Shown one piece after another: positions 16,744 to 24,358 of a stretch of DNA of 64,000 nt. A model generated the notes under the pieces. It was not told where the DNA came from. It made no database searches and saw only the letters and a list, made by a program, of their open reading frames with translations. Position 1 is the stretch's first letter. Every line of letters begins with the position of its first letter. Source of the stretch: an uncultured Dokdonia sp. (GTDB lineage Bacteria > Bacteroidota > Bacteroidia > Flavobacteriales > Flavobacteriaceae); assembly GCF_947492535.1 (NCBI RefSeq), contig NZ_CANLNH010000008.1:1-64000 (forward strand). Reading direction: 5' to 3'. A program made the translations under genes and the position numbers.

Positions 16744-17322
16744 TTAGAGGAGCTCATTTTTAATAATAGCTAATGTCTCGTTAACAAAATCAGTTTTAGA
16801 AAGCACATAATTCCCTCTGTCGTTTTTATATTTAGAAGCAGATTCAACTTTTAATTGCTCGTAGGCTTTTGCTCTATCTACATGTGTATTCAAATAATCT
16901 CTGAAGTCAACTTGTTGCCACATATAATTGTCTTTTGGACACATATGTATATGATAGATCTGTTCTTTTTTACCATCAAGGTTATATCCTTTTCCAAAAG
17001 ACATATACGCTTCTATCCCATCTCTTTTAGGGACTTCAAAATAGACATAGCCTAAGGATGCAAAACTCTTTATAATATGTTCTTCAAAGAGATCTTCTTT
17101 AGAAACCTCTATGATAATATCTATATATGGTTTTGCTTTGATAGTAGGAATAGAAGTGCTTCCAAAATGCTCTATTCTTAAAATAGCATTCCCTAAGATA
17201 TCAATAATTCGTTTTTCTTCTTGTTTATATAACTCTTTCCATATAGGATTATGATCAACAAGTGCAACAGGAAACAGGGTGTTCCAGTCATCTTTTGTCA
17301 ACTCATATATGCTCTTTTTCAT
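16744..17322 (-). CDS. GrpB family (UPF0157) nucleotidyltransferase-fold protein
   Basis: 192 residues with the family core RIEHFGSTSIPTIKAKPYID near 48-67, a later HMCPKD motif and the RDYLNTH stretch. GrpB proteins resemble nucleotidyltransferases, and their substrate is not known. It lies 15 bp after the 3-hydroxyacyl-CoA dehydrogenase gene. With the YcxB-like and M23 genes it forms a group of three placed between the dehydrogenase and the DUF1015 gene. Confidence 0.85.
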   Translation of the reverse strand: MKKSIYELTKDDWNTLFPVALVDHNPIWKELYKQEEKRIIDILGNAILRIEHFGSTSIPTIKAKPYIDIIIEVSKEDLFEEHIIKSFASLGYVYFEVPKRDGIEAYMSFGKGYNLDGKKEQIYHIHMCPKDNYMWQQVDFRDYLNTHVDRAKAYEQLKVESASKYKNDRGNYVLSKTDFVNETLAIIKNELL

Positions 17323-17337
17323 TATTTGATATACAGG

Positions 17338-18225
17338 TTAGGCAAACATCTTTGCTACATTCTCAGCTTTGCGACTTTCTGAGTAGTCATAAAATCCTTC
17401 TCCAGATTTCACACCTAATTTCCCAGCACGTACCATATTTACTAATAATGGGCATGGTGCATATTTAGGATTTTTAAACCCATCGTGCATCACTTCAAGA
17501 ATAGAAAGGCAAACATCAAGTCCAATAAAATCAGCTAATTGTAAAGGTCCCATTGGATGTGCCATTCCAAGTTTCATCACGGTATCAATTTCATACACAC
17601 CAGCAACACCATTGTATAAGGTTTCAATAGCCTCATTAATCATTGGCATTAGAATACGGTTTGCCACAAAGCCAGGATAATCATTCACTTCTACAGGAAC
17701 TTTACCTAACTCTTTAGACATTTCCATGATCGTCGTAGTGACTTCATCACTCGTATTATAACCACGTATAATCTCTACGAGTTTCATAATCGGTACTGGA
17801 TTCATAAAATGCATTCCGATTACTTGTTCAGGACGGTTTGTGACTGCAGCAATTTGAGTAATAGAAATAGAAGATGTGTTGGTGGCTAAGATGGTATCTT
17901 CACCTGTAGCCGCATCTAGATCTCTGAATATTTTTAGTTTAAGATCTACATTTTCTGTAGCAGCTTCTACAACAAGACCTGCATATTCAACCCCATCTTG
18001 TAAATTTGTAAATGTGGTGATGTTACTTAATGTTTCTTGTTTTTGCGCTTCTGTGATTCGCTCTTTAGCTAGTTGACGATCTAAATTTTTTGTAATTGTA
18101 GCCATTCCTCGATCTAATGAAGCTTGAGAGATGTCTATTAATTGTACTTTGAATCCACTCTGTGCAAATGTGTGAGCAATTCCATTACCCATAGTTCCTG
18201 CACCTATAACGGCTATGTTTTTCAT
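17338..18225 (-). CDS. 3-hydroxybutyryl-CoA dehydrogenase
   Basis: 295 residues. NAD binding is shown by GAGTMGNGIAHTFA at 7-20. The catalytic histidine lies in GMHFMNPVPIMKLVE, and the C-terminal dimer domain has HPMGPLQLADFIGLD. It oxidises 3-hydroxyacyl-CoA or works in reverse, in short-chain acyl-CoA or polyhydroxybutyrate-type metabolism. It is encoded alone rather than in a fatty-acid oxidation operon. Confidence 0.92.
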   Translation of the reverse strand: MKNIAVIGAGTMGNGIAHTFAQSGFKVQLIDISQASLDRGMATITKNLDRQLAKERITEAQKQETLSNITTFTNLQDGVEYAGLVVEAATENVDLKLKIFRDLDAATGEDTILATNTSSISITQIAAVTNRPEQVIGMHFMNPVPIMKLVEIIRGYNTSDEVTTTIMEMSKELGKVPVEVNDYPGFVANRILMPMINEAIETLYNGVAGVYEIDTVMKLGMAHPMGPLQLADFIGLDVCLSILEVMHDGFKNPKYAPCPLLVNMVRAGKLGVKSGEGFYDYSESRKAENVAKMFA

Positions 18226-18282
18226 AATATTCTATAGTTTCATTTCCGTGAAAACGGAAATCTTAATTTTAATTATTCAATT

Positions 18283-18358
18283 GTGTCTCTGTACTTCGAC
18301 ACGCTCAGTATAACATTTCGCGCCTGCCTGCCAGTAGTCAGGAAAGCGAAAACCTGTT
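18283..18358. repeat. Interspersed repeat remnants in an intergenic gap
   Basis: Contains CTTCGACACGCTCAG, a relative of CTGAGCTTGTCGAAG at 48638-48652. Next comes a damaged form of the iterated palindrome split by a CCTGCCTGCC unit (CATTTCGCGCCTGCCTGCC...AGGAAAGCG). Both types recur in this window and I recall them between genes in related bacteria. Confidence 0.55.
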
Positions 18359-18371
18359 TATTTATTATTCG

Positions 18372-19037
18372 TTATTTCTGTTCAATTAATTGTATTCCAT
18401 GCCAAGGGCAATAGTCCCAGTTTCCATTCAATAACTCTTGATCTTCAGGACATTTCTTTTTGGCTACCATAGATTGTAAAGGAAGACGATAGTTAAAATC
18501 TTCATCATTTACTTTTACATAAAGCTTTCCTGTATTGTATGGAGAGATGGCAGTCGTGCCATCTTCTAATTCATTTTTAAATACATAAAATACCATTTGC
18601 TCACCTAGTTGTCCAACCATACTCGCAAGTGTAGGTCTAAAAACATCTACAAGCTCTTTTATATCTGCAGGAATCTCTTCTTCAGTTAAAGGAGATAAAA
18701 TCTCATTATGATGTATAATGGTGATGGTTGCATCTCTTTTCTTAAAACCAGTAAATGGGCTTATATCTGAATTTACTACAGAAAAAATAGAATATCCTAC
18801 TAATTTGGTTTCGATATCTGTAATAATCTCTTCTCCAATATCAGGAGAATCGGTAAGTGCAACTCTCCAATATTCACTAGGAATCCACCAAATTTGTTTG
18901 ATGTTAGATTCTTGTTTTTTGGTGATAATTAAATCCTTCGCCATATCAATGAGTTCCACTTTTTCTGCTTTCTTTTGTGCAGTAATTGTTGCGGTAGATA
19001 GTATAAAAATAGCTATGACTATTCTGTATATTGACAT
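18372..19037 (-). CDS. Exported protein of unknown function
   Basis: 221 residues with a Sec signal peptide (MSIYRIVIAIFILSTATITAQ, cut near 20). The mature protein has no motif I recognise. The C-terminus holds two cysteines (KKCPEDQELL...WDYCPWHG) and several aromatic residues. It lies 11 bp after the Gfo/Idh oxidoreductase gene and is probably co-transcribed with it. Likely periplasmic. Confidence 0.6.
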   Translation of the reverse strand: MSIYRIVIAIFILSTATITAQKKAEKVELIDMAKDLIITKKQESNIKQIWWIPSEYWRVALTDSPDIGEEIITDIETKLVGYSIFSVVNSDISPFTGFKKRDATITIIHHNEILSPLTEEEIPADIKELVDVFRPTLASMVGQLGEQMVFYVFKNELEDGTTAISPYNTGKLYVKVNDEDFNYRLPLQSMVAKKKCPEDQELLNGNWDYCPWHGIQLIEQK

Positions 19038-19048
19038 CTTTTTATTTT

Positions 19049-20008
19049 TTAGAAATTGGCAATGACCATTTTTGCGACACGTAAAGCTTCGGTACCAGCT
19101 TCTAATGACACTACGGGTGTAGTGTTGGTTTTTATTGCTTTCGCGAAAGCGTCCAATTCATCAAGAATAGCATTATTAGACGGTACATCTGGGTTATCAA
19201 AATAGATTTGCTTTTTTATGCCTTCTGCATTTTGTAGAATCATAGCGAAATCATCCGGCTGTTCAGGAGCATCTTTCATTTTTACAACCTCCACTTTCTT
19301 TTCTAAAAAGTCAACAGAGATATAGGCGTCTTTCTGGAAAAAACGTGCTTTACGCATACTTTTAAGCGAGATACGGCTTGCGGTAAGATTGGCTACGCAT
19401 CCGTTTTCAAACTCTATACGTGCATTGGCAATATCTGGGGTTTCACTAATTACAGAAACACCACTAGCAGATACATTTTTTACGGGACTTTTTACTACAC
19501 TTAAAATAGCATCTATATCGTGAATCATAAGGTCTAATACCACGGGTACATCGGTACCTCTAGGATTAAACTCTGCAAGTCTATGCGCTTCTATAAACAT
19601 TGGGCTTTGTATGGCGTTATTTACAGACATAAATGCAGGATTAAAACGCTCTACATGACCTACTTGTCCTGATACATTGTGTTTTTTTGCAAGTGCGAGA
19701 AGTTCTTCAGCTTCTTCAATCGTGTTTGTAATCGGTTTTTCTATAAATAAATGCTTTCCAGCAGTAATAACCTTCTTTGCACATTCATAATGAAAGGTAG
19801 TAGGGGTAACAACGTCTACCATATCACATGCTTCTATGAGGCTTTCCATGGTGTCGAAAGGGGTATACCCAAATTCATCAGCAATGGCTTTGCGTACTTC
19901 AGGGGAAGCATCGTAAAAACCAATAAGCTCATAATTTTCAGATTGTTGTAAAAGGCGTAAGTGTATTTTACCTAGGTGTCCAGCACCTAATACTCCAGCT
20001 TTAAGCAT
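19049..20008 (-). CDS. Gfo/Idh/MocA family oxidoreductase
   Basis: 319 residues. The Rossmann motif is GAGHLGKIHLRLL (8-20), the family signature is EKPITNTIEEAEELL and a later catalytic-type stretch is MIHDIDAILS. These enzymes use NAD(P) on sugars, inositols or related substrates; the substrate is not evident. A -7 element (CAAAAATA on the plus strand, 20025-20032) lies upstream. The iterated palindrome is in frame as AFAKA near the C-terminus. Confidence 0.87.
   Translation of the reverse strand: MLKAGVLGAGHLGKIHLRLLQQSENYELIGFYDASPEVRKAIADEFGYTPFDTMESLIEACDMVDVVTPTTFHYECAKKVITAGKHLFIEKPITNTIEEAEELLALAKKHNVSGQVGHVERFNPAFMSVNNAIQSPMFIEAHRLAEFNPRGTDVPVVLDLMIHDIDAILSVVKSPVKNVSASGVSVISETPDIANARIEFENGCVANLTASRISLKSMRKARFFQKDAYISVDFLEKKVEVVKMKDAPEQPDDFAMILQNAEGIKKQIYFDNPDVPSNNAILDELDAFAKAIKTNTTPVVSLEAGTEALRVAKMVIANF
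19137..19150. repeat. Iterated palindrome copy 5 (in the Gfo/Idh gene)
   Basis: Perfect GCTTTCGCGAAAGC in frame, read as Ala-Phe-Ala-Lys-Ala (context ELDAFAKAIKT). Confidence 0.85.
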
Positions 20009-20126
20009 AGGGTTTATTTTTACACAAAAATAAGGTTATTTCAGGGATTTTTTTTAAGAATCTCACAGAGAAAAAAGATGTTAATTAATCTAGGATGAGT
20101 TTTCTTTGAAAGCTCAATTAAAGCTG

Positions 20127-20134
20127 TATTTTTA
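20127..20134 (+). promoter_or_regulatory. -7 element of pcm
   Basis: TATTTTTA differs from TAnnTTTG at the last position. It overlaps an ATG at 20134 and lies 5 bp before the ATG at 20140, which favours the second ATG. Confidence 0.35.
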
Positions 20135-20139
20135 TGCCA

Positions 20140-20781
20140 ATGAAGGATACTACTCGTCATCAAGGAAAACGTAGGCAATTGGTAGAAATTGTCAAAAAGA
20201 AAGGAGTTACAAATACAGCTGTACTTGAGGCTATAGGAAAGATACCACGCCATTTTTTTATGGATAGTAGTTTTGAAGATCATGCTTACCAAGACAAAGC
20301 ATTTCCTATTGCAGCAGATCAAACAATCTCACAACCCTATACTGTTGCTTTTCAAAGTGAACTACTCCAAGTAAAACGAGGAGATCAAGTACTAGAAATA
20401 GGTACAGGAAGCGGATATCAAACAGCTGTTTTATGCGAACTTGGAGCTAAAGTATATTCTATAGAAAGACAGCAAGAGTTGTTTAAAAAGACAAAACTCT
20501 TTTTATCTAAATTAGGATACCGACCTAAATTTTTAAGTTTTGGCGATGGTTATAAAGGATTGCCTGAGTATGCTCCTTTTGATAGTATTATTGTAACGGC
20601 AGGAGCGCCATATGTTCCTAAACCATTGTTAAGTCAGTTGAAAATAGGAGGAAGGCTTGTGATTCCAGTAGGAGATGACCCTCAAGTAATGACGCTGTTT
20701 GTACGAGTAGAAGCGACTAAGTTTGAGAAAAAAGAATTTGGGGAGTTTCGATTTGTACCTTTACTAGAAGATAAGAATTAA
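20140..20781 (+). CDS. pcm: Protein-L-isoaspartate O-methyltransferase
   Basis: Repairs isoaspartyl residues in aged proteins by SAM-dependent methylation. About 213 residues from this start. An ATG two codons upstream is possible but overlaps the -7 element. Key parts are RHFFMDSSFEDHAY, the substrate loop ISQPYTVAFQSELL, motif I LEIGTGSGYQTAVL and VKIGGRLVIPVG-like C-terminal sequence. A small membrane protein gene follows after 4 bp. Confidence 0.93.
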   Translation: MKDTTRHQGKRRQLVEIVKKKGVTNTAVLEAIGKIPRHFFMDSSFEDHAYQDKAFPIAADQTISQPYTVAFQSELLQVKRGDQVLEIGTGSGYQTAVLCELGAKVYSIERQQELFKKTKLFLSKLGYRPKFLSFGDGYKGLPEYAPFDSIIVTAGAPYVPKPLLSQLKIGGRLVIPVGDDPQVMTLFVRVEATKFEKKEFGEFRFVPLLEDKN

Positions 20782-20785
20782 TAGT

Positions 20786-21043
20786 ATGGCAGATTTTTTT
20801 AATAAAGGAGTAGAAGATGAAGAAGAAGCATGGTTTTCAAAGCCTATAGAAGAACCCATGTCTAAAAAAACTTCTAAGGTTCAAGATATGAGTAAAAGAG
20901 AATTGTTAGAAGAATCTATAGAAAACCAACGATTACAGAATAAATACCTAAAGACTATTAAATTCTGTATGGTAATTATCGGTTTTATTATGGTAATTTA
21001 TTTTTTGATAGATGTCTTGATATTTATTCGTTCTTTTAGATAA
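20786..21043 (+). CDS. Small single-span membrane protein, unknown function
   Basis: 85 residues. The first 55 are charged and hydrophilic, with a likely helix (KRELLEESIENQRLQNKYLK). They are followed by one membrane span (about 57-78, FCMVIIGFIMVIYFLIDVLI). No family is recognised. It follows pcm by 4 bp, so it is co-transcribed; recR has its own possible promoter element. Coding status rests on spacing and composition. Confidence 0.65.
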   Translation: MADFFNKGVEDEEEAWFSKPIEEPMSKKTSKVQDMSKRELLEESIENQRLQNKYLKTIKFCMVIIGFIMVIYFLIDVLIFIRSFR

Positions 21044-21075
21044 ATAACTAAAACTATTTTAATTAACCAATGTTG

Positions 21076-21083
21076 TAAGTTTA
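21076..21083 (+). promoter_or_regulatory. -7 element of recR
   Basis: TAAGTTTA, one change from TAnnTTTG, 5 bp before the recR ATG. This suggests a near-leaderless mRNA. Confidence 0.35.
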
Positions 21084-21088
21084 CGATC

Positions 21089-21706
21089 ATGGAATTTTCT
21101 TCAAAACTTCTCGAAAACGCCGTCTATGAGATGTCACAATTACCTGGCGTTGGGAAACGTACAGCATTACGACTTGTGTTACATTTATTACGACAACCAG
21201 AAACACAGACGCATCATCTTGCAGAAGCTTTATTGACCATGCGAGATACCATTAAGTTTTGCAAGAACTGTCATAATATTTCTGATGTAGATTTATGTGA
21301 GATTTGCGCAAATCCAAATAGAGATGCTTCTTTGGTATGTGTTGTAGAAGATATACGAGATGTGATGGCTATAGAAAATACAAGTCAATATAAAGGACTC
21401 TATCATGTATTAGGTGGAAAAATTAGTCCGCTAGATGGTATTGGACCCCAAGAACTTAATATTTATTCATTAATAGAAAAGGTAAAAGAGGGTGAAGTAA
21501 AAGAGATCATCTTTGCACTAAGCTCTACGATGGAAGGCGATACCACCAATTTTTATATTTATAAACAAGTAGAAGAATTTAATATCCAAACCTCTACTAT
21601 TGCACGCGGGATCTCTGTGGGTGACGAATTAGAATATGCAGATGAGGTTACACTGGGAAGAAGTATATTGCATCGTATTCCATTTGAATCTTCATTAAAA
21701 AACTAA
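21089..21706 (+). CDS. recR: Recombination mediator RecR
   Basis: 205 residues, the family norm. An N-terminal helix-hairpin-helix ([17 protein letters not shown]) is followed by a four-cysteine zinc finger ([16 protein letters not shown]) and a Toprim domain ([12 protein letters not shown]). RecR helps load RecA at gaps, normally with RecO and RecF. The TTG-start glycosyltransferase gene follows after 13 bp and is likely in the same operon. Confidence 0.95.
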   Translation: MEFSSKLLENAVYEMSQLPGVGKRTALRLVLHLLRQPETQTHHLAEALLTMRDTIKFCKNCHNISDVDLCEICANPNRDASLVCVVEDIRDVMAIENTSQYKGLYHVLGGKISPLDGIGPQELNIYSLIEKVKEGEVKEIIFALSSTMEGDTTNFYIYKQVEEFNIQTSTIARGISVGDELEYADEVTLGRSILHRIPFESSLKN

Positions 21707-21719
21707 TTTAAACAGCTAC

Positions 21720-22826
21720 TTGAAACAACTTTCAGTCGTCATAGTAAACTATAATGTGCGTCACTTTTTAGAGCTTTGCTTAAAAAGTGTACAAGCAGCG
21801 ATACAAACAATCGATGCAGAAATTATTGTAGTAGATAATGCCTCTGCCGATGATAGTTGTGAGATGGTCAGAACAACGTTTCCTGAGGTTGTTTTAATTG
21901 CAAATGAAGAAAATGTTGGCTTTTCTAAAGCAAACAATCAAGGAGTAGCCATTGCAAAGGGAACGTATGTGTGTATTCTTAATCCAGATACTTTTGTAAC
22001 CGAAGATACTTTTAAAGCGCTTTTAGATTTTGCAAATAAGACCCCTAAAGTTGGGGCTATAGGTACACGTCTCATTGATGGAACAGGAAGATTTTTACCA
22101 GAGAGTAAACGTAATCTACCTACGCCAAAAGTAGCATTTCAAAAAATATTTGGTAGCGGAGCTTCGTATTATGTAAATGATCTTGCGCAAACCGAAATTG
22201 GAGCTGTCACTGTACTTGTGGGTGCATTTATGTTTTTAAAACGTGATGTCTATCAAGAGGTTGGAGGGTTTGATGAACAGTATTTTATGTATGGAGAAGA
22301 TATTGATCTATCATATACAATTGAAAAAGCAGGATATAAAAATTATTATTTCGGCGCTACTACAGTGATGCATTATAAGGGAGAAAGTACGGCGAAAGAT
22401 GCCGTATATCGCAAACGTTTTTATGGGGCGATGCGTATTTTTTATCACAAGCATTTTAGGAAAAACCCTATAGAATCTTTTGGTGTGAAAATTGGATTAT
22501 GGTTGGCTACGCTTTCGCGAAAGCGTATACAGGAAAATCAAACTCCACCACCTACAGCGTATGCAATTGCTACAGAAAACGACACGCTTGGACAGCAAAT
22601 TTCTGAGATTTTACAAGTAGATCTTAAGAAAGTAACAAATATGGAAACATTACAGAAAGGCACTGAAATTTTTCTGGATGTAGGATCTTTATCATACATG
22701 GGTTGTATGACATTGATTTCAGAATCAGTCAATAAACAACTTACATTTAAGATTATTCCTAAAAATGCTACCTTTGCAATAGGAAGTAATAGCAAGGAAG
22801 GAAGAGGAGAAGTACTTCATTTTTAA
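21720..22826 (+). CDS. Family 2 glycosyltransferase (rhamnosyltransferase-like)
   Basis: 368 residues from a TTG start, placed at the usual N-terminus KQLSVVIVNYNVRHFLELCL. The GT-A domain includes the DXD-like NPDTFV and the conserved FMYGEDIDLSYTIEKAGY. The last 100 residues form an extra domain without membrane helices (after TLSRKR, the in-frame iterated palindrome). That tail is not part of the basic fold and I do not recognise it. The substrate is unknown, probably a surface polysaccharide. Confidence 0.87.
   Translation: MKQLSVVIVNYNVRHFLELCLKSVQAAIQTIDAEIIVVDNASADDSCEMVRTTFPEVVLIANEENVGFSKANNQGVAIAKGTYVCILNPDTFVTEDTFKALLDFANKTPKVGAIGTRLIDGTGRFLPESKRNLPTPKVAFQKIFGSGASYYVNDLAQTEIGAVTVLVGAFMFLKRDVYQEVGGFDEQYFMYGEDIDLSYTIEKAGYKNYYFGATTVMHYKGESTAKDAVYRKRFYGAMRIFYHKHFRKNPIESFGVKIGLWLATLSRKRIQENQTPPPTAYAIATENDTLGQQISEILQVDLKKVTNMETLQKGTEIFLDVGSLSYMGCMTLISESVNKQLTFKIIPKNATFAIGSNSKEGRGEVLHF
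22511..22524. repeat. Iterated palindrome copy 6 (in a glycosyltransferase gene)
   Basis: Perfect GCTTTCGCGAAAGC, read as Leu-Ser-Arg-Lys-Arg, exactly between the catalytic domain and the extra C-terminal domain. Confidence 0.85.
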
Positions 22827-22872
22827 CAATAGAAAATTATGAATTTCTTAATATAAAGTTCGTTAAAAATAG

Positions 22873-22880
22873 TATTTTTG
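22873..22880 (+). promoter_or_regulatory. -7 element of the E2 acyltransferase gene
   Basis: TATTTTTG followed by C, an exact TAnnTTTG match 36 bp before the start codon. No clear TTTG box is present at 19 bp. Confidence 0.55.
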
Positions 22881-22916
22881 CACAAATTTTAATAAAAACA
22901 CCTTTTAAATAAGAAA

Positions 22917-24230
22917 ATGGCAAAATTTGAACTTAAACTACCAAAGATGGGAGAGAGTGTTGCAGAAGCAACCTTAACCTCTTGGCTTAAAGAAGTAGGC
23001 GATACCATAGAAGCAGACGAAGCGGTACTAGAAATTGCTACCGATAAGGTAGATAGTGAAGTTCCGAGTGAGGTAGATGGAGTTCTTGTAGAAAAGCTTT
23101 TTTCTATAGATGATGTTGTTCAAGTAGGACAAACGATTGCCATTATAGAAACAGATGGTGATGCTGTTTCTGATGCAGCTCCTGCAGCAGTGGTAGAAAC
23201 ACCTACAGTCGCAAAAGCTGCAGCTGAGGTAGAAAAAACAATAGCTGTTGCTAAAGATACTGTAGCCGCTGTAGAAAGTTCAGGAGATCGTTTTTATTCT
23301 CCACTTGTGAAAAACATGGCTAAAGCCGAAGGAATTTCACAAGCTGAGTTAGATGCTATTGCTGGAACAGGAAAAGATGGACGTGTTACTAAAAATGATA
23401 TGCTTGCGTATATCGATACACGTGGTACTCAAAAACAAGCACCAGCTCCTGCTGCATCACAACCACAAAAAACAACAAAAACAGCTCCTAAGGCAACACC
23501 AAGTCCAGTAAGTGTTAATGGAGAAGATGAGATTATAGAAATGACACGTATGGGGAAATTAATTTCTCATCATATGGTTGCTTCTGTACAAACAAGTGCA
23601 CACGTACAATCATTTATTGAAGCAGATGTTACCAATATCTGGAACTGGCGTAAAAAAGTAAAAGGATCGTTTGAGCAAAGGGAAGGAGAGAAACTTACGT
23701 TTACACCTATCTTTATGGAAGCTGTTGCAAAAGCAATACGTGACTTCCCTATGATCAATATCTCTGTAGATGGAGATCGAATCATCAAACGTAAACATAT
23801 AAATTTAGGAATGGCTGCGGCACTTCCTGATGGAAACCTTATTGTTCCTGTAATTAAAAATGCAGATCAATTAAACCTTGTCGGAATGACAAAGGCAGTA
23901 AATGACCTAGCTACACGATCTCGTGGTGGAAAATTAAAACCAGACGATACACAAGGAGGAACCTATACAGTAACTAATGTAGGTACTTTTGGAAGTATTA
24001 TGGGGACACCTATTATTAATCAACCTCAAGTGGCGATACTTGCTTTAGGTGCGATACGTAAAGTACCAGCAGTAATAGAAACTCCTGATGGTGACTTTAT
24101 AGGAATTCGTATGAAAATGTTCTTATCACACTCATATGATCACCGTGTAGTAAATGGAGCGCTAGGAGGACAATTTGTAAAACGTGTGGCTGAGTATTTA
24201 GAAGCATGGGATATGAATAGAGAAATTTAA
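22917..24230 (+). CDS. Dihydrolipoamide acyltransferase (E2) of a 2-oxo acid dehydrogenase complex
   Basis: 437 residues. A lipoyl domain spans 1-78 with the lipoylated Lys44 (EIATDKVDSEV). An Ala/Pro/Val-rich linker follows, then the E1/E3-binding domain (FYSPLVKNMAKAEGI...GRVTKNDML) near 122-165, a second linker, and the catalytic core. The catalytic histidine (His409) sits in DHRVVNG, where most E2 enzymes have DHRVVDG. The order suggests a branched-chain or general 2-oxo acid complex; E1 and E3 genes are not nearby, so the substrate is open. It has its own promoter and terminator. Confidence 0.88.
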   Translation: MAKFELKLPKMGESVAEATLTSWLKEVGDTIEADEAVLEIATDKVDSEVPSEVDGVLVEKLFSIDDVVQVGQTIAIIETDGDAVSDAAPAAVVETPTVAKAAAEVEKTIAVAKDTVAAVESSGDRFYSPLVKNMAKAEGISQAELDAIAGTGKDGRVTKNDMLAYIDTRGTQKQAPAPAASQPQKTTKTAPKATPSPVSVNGEDEIIEMTRMGKLISHHMVASVQTSAHVQSFIEADVTNIWNWRKKVKGSFEQREGEKLTFTPIFMEAVAKAIRDFPMINISVDGDRIIKRKHINLGMAAALPDGNLIVPVIKNADQLNLVGMTKAVNDLATRSRGGKLKPDDTQGGTYTVTNVGTFGSIMGTPIINQPQVAILALGAIRKVPAVIETPDGDFIGIRMKMFLSHSYDHRVVNGALGGQFVKRVAEYLEAWDMNREI

Positions 24231-24274
24231 AAATGTATTATTTTTTGGTCACTATTAACTGACCTATAAAACAT

Positions 24275-24310
24275 AAAAAACCCTGCGAATATAGTTTCGC
24301 AGGGTTTTTT
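24275..24310. terminator. Bidirectional terminator between E2 and the T9SS protein
   Basis: Perfect 15-bp stem AAAAAACCCTGCGAA/TTCGCAGGGTTTTTT with a 6-nt loop, between two convergent genes. Confidence 0.88.
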
Positions 24311-24358
24311 ATTAGCTAGTAGGATTAGTTATTTATATTCATCAACGATCCATTTCAA

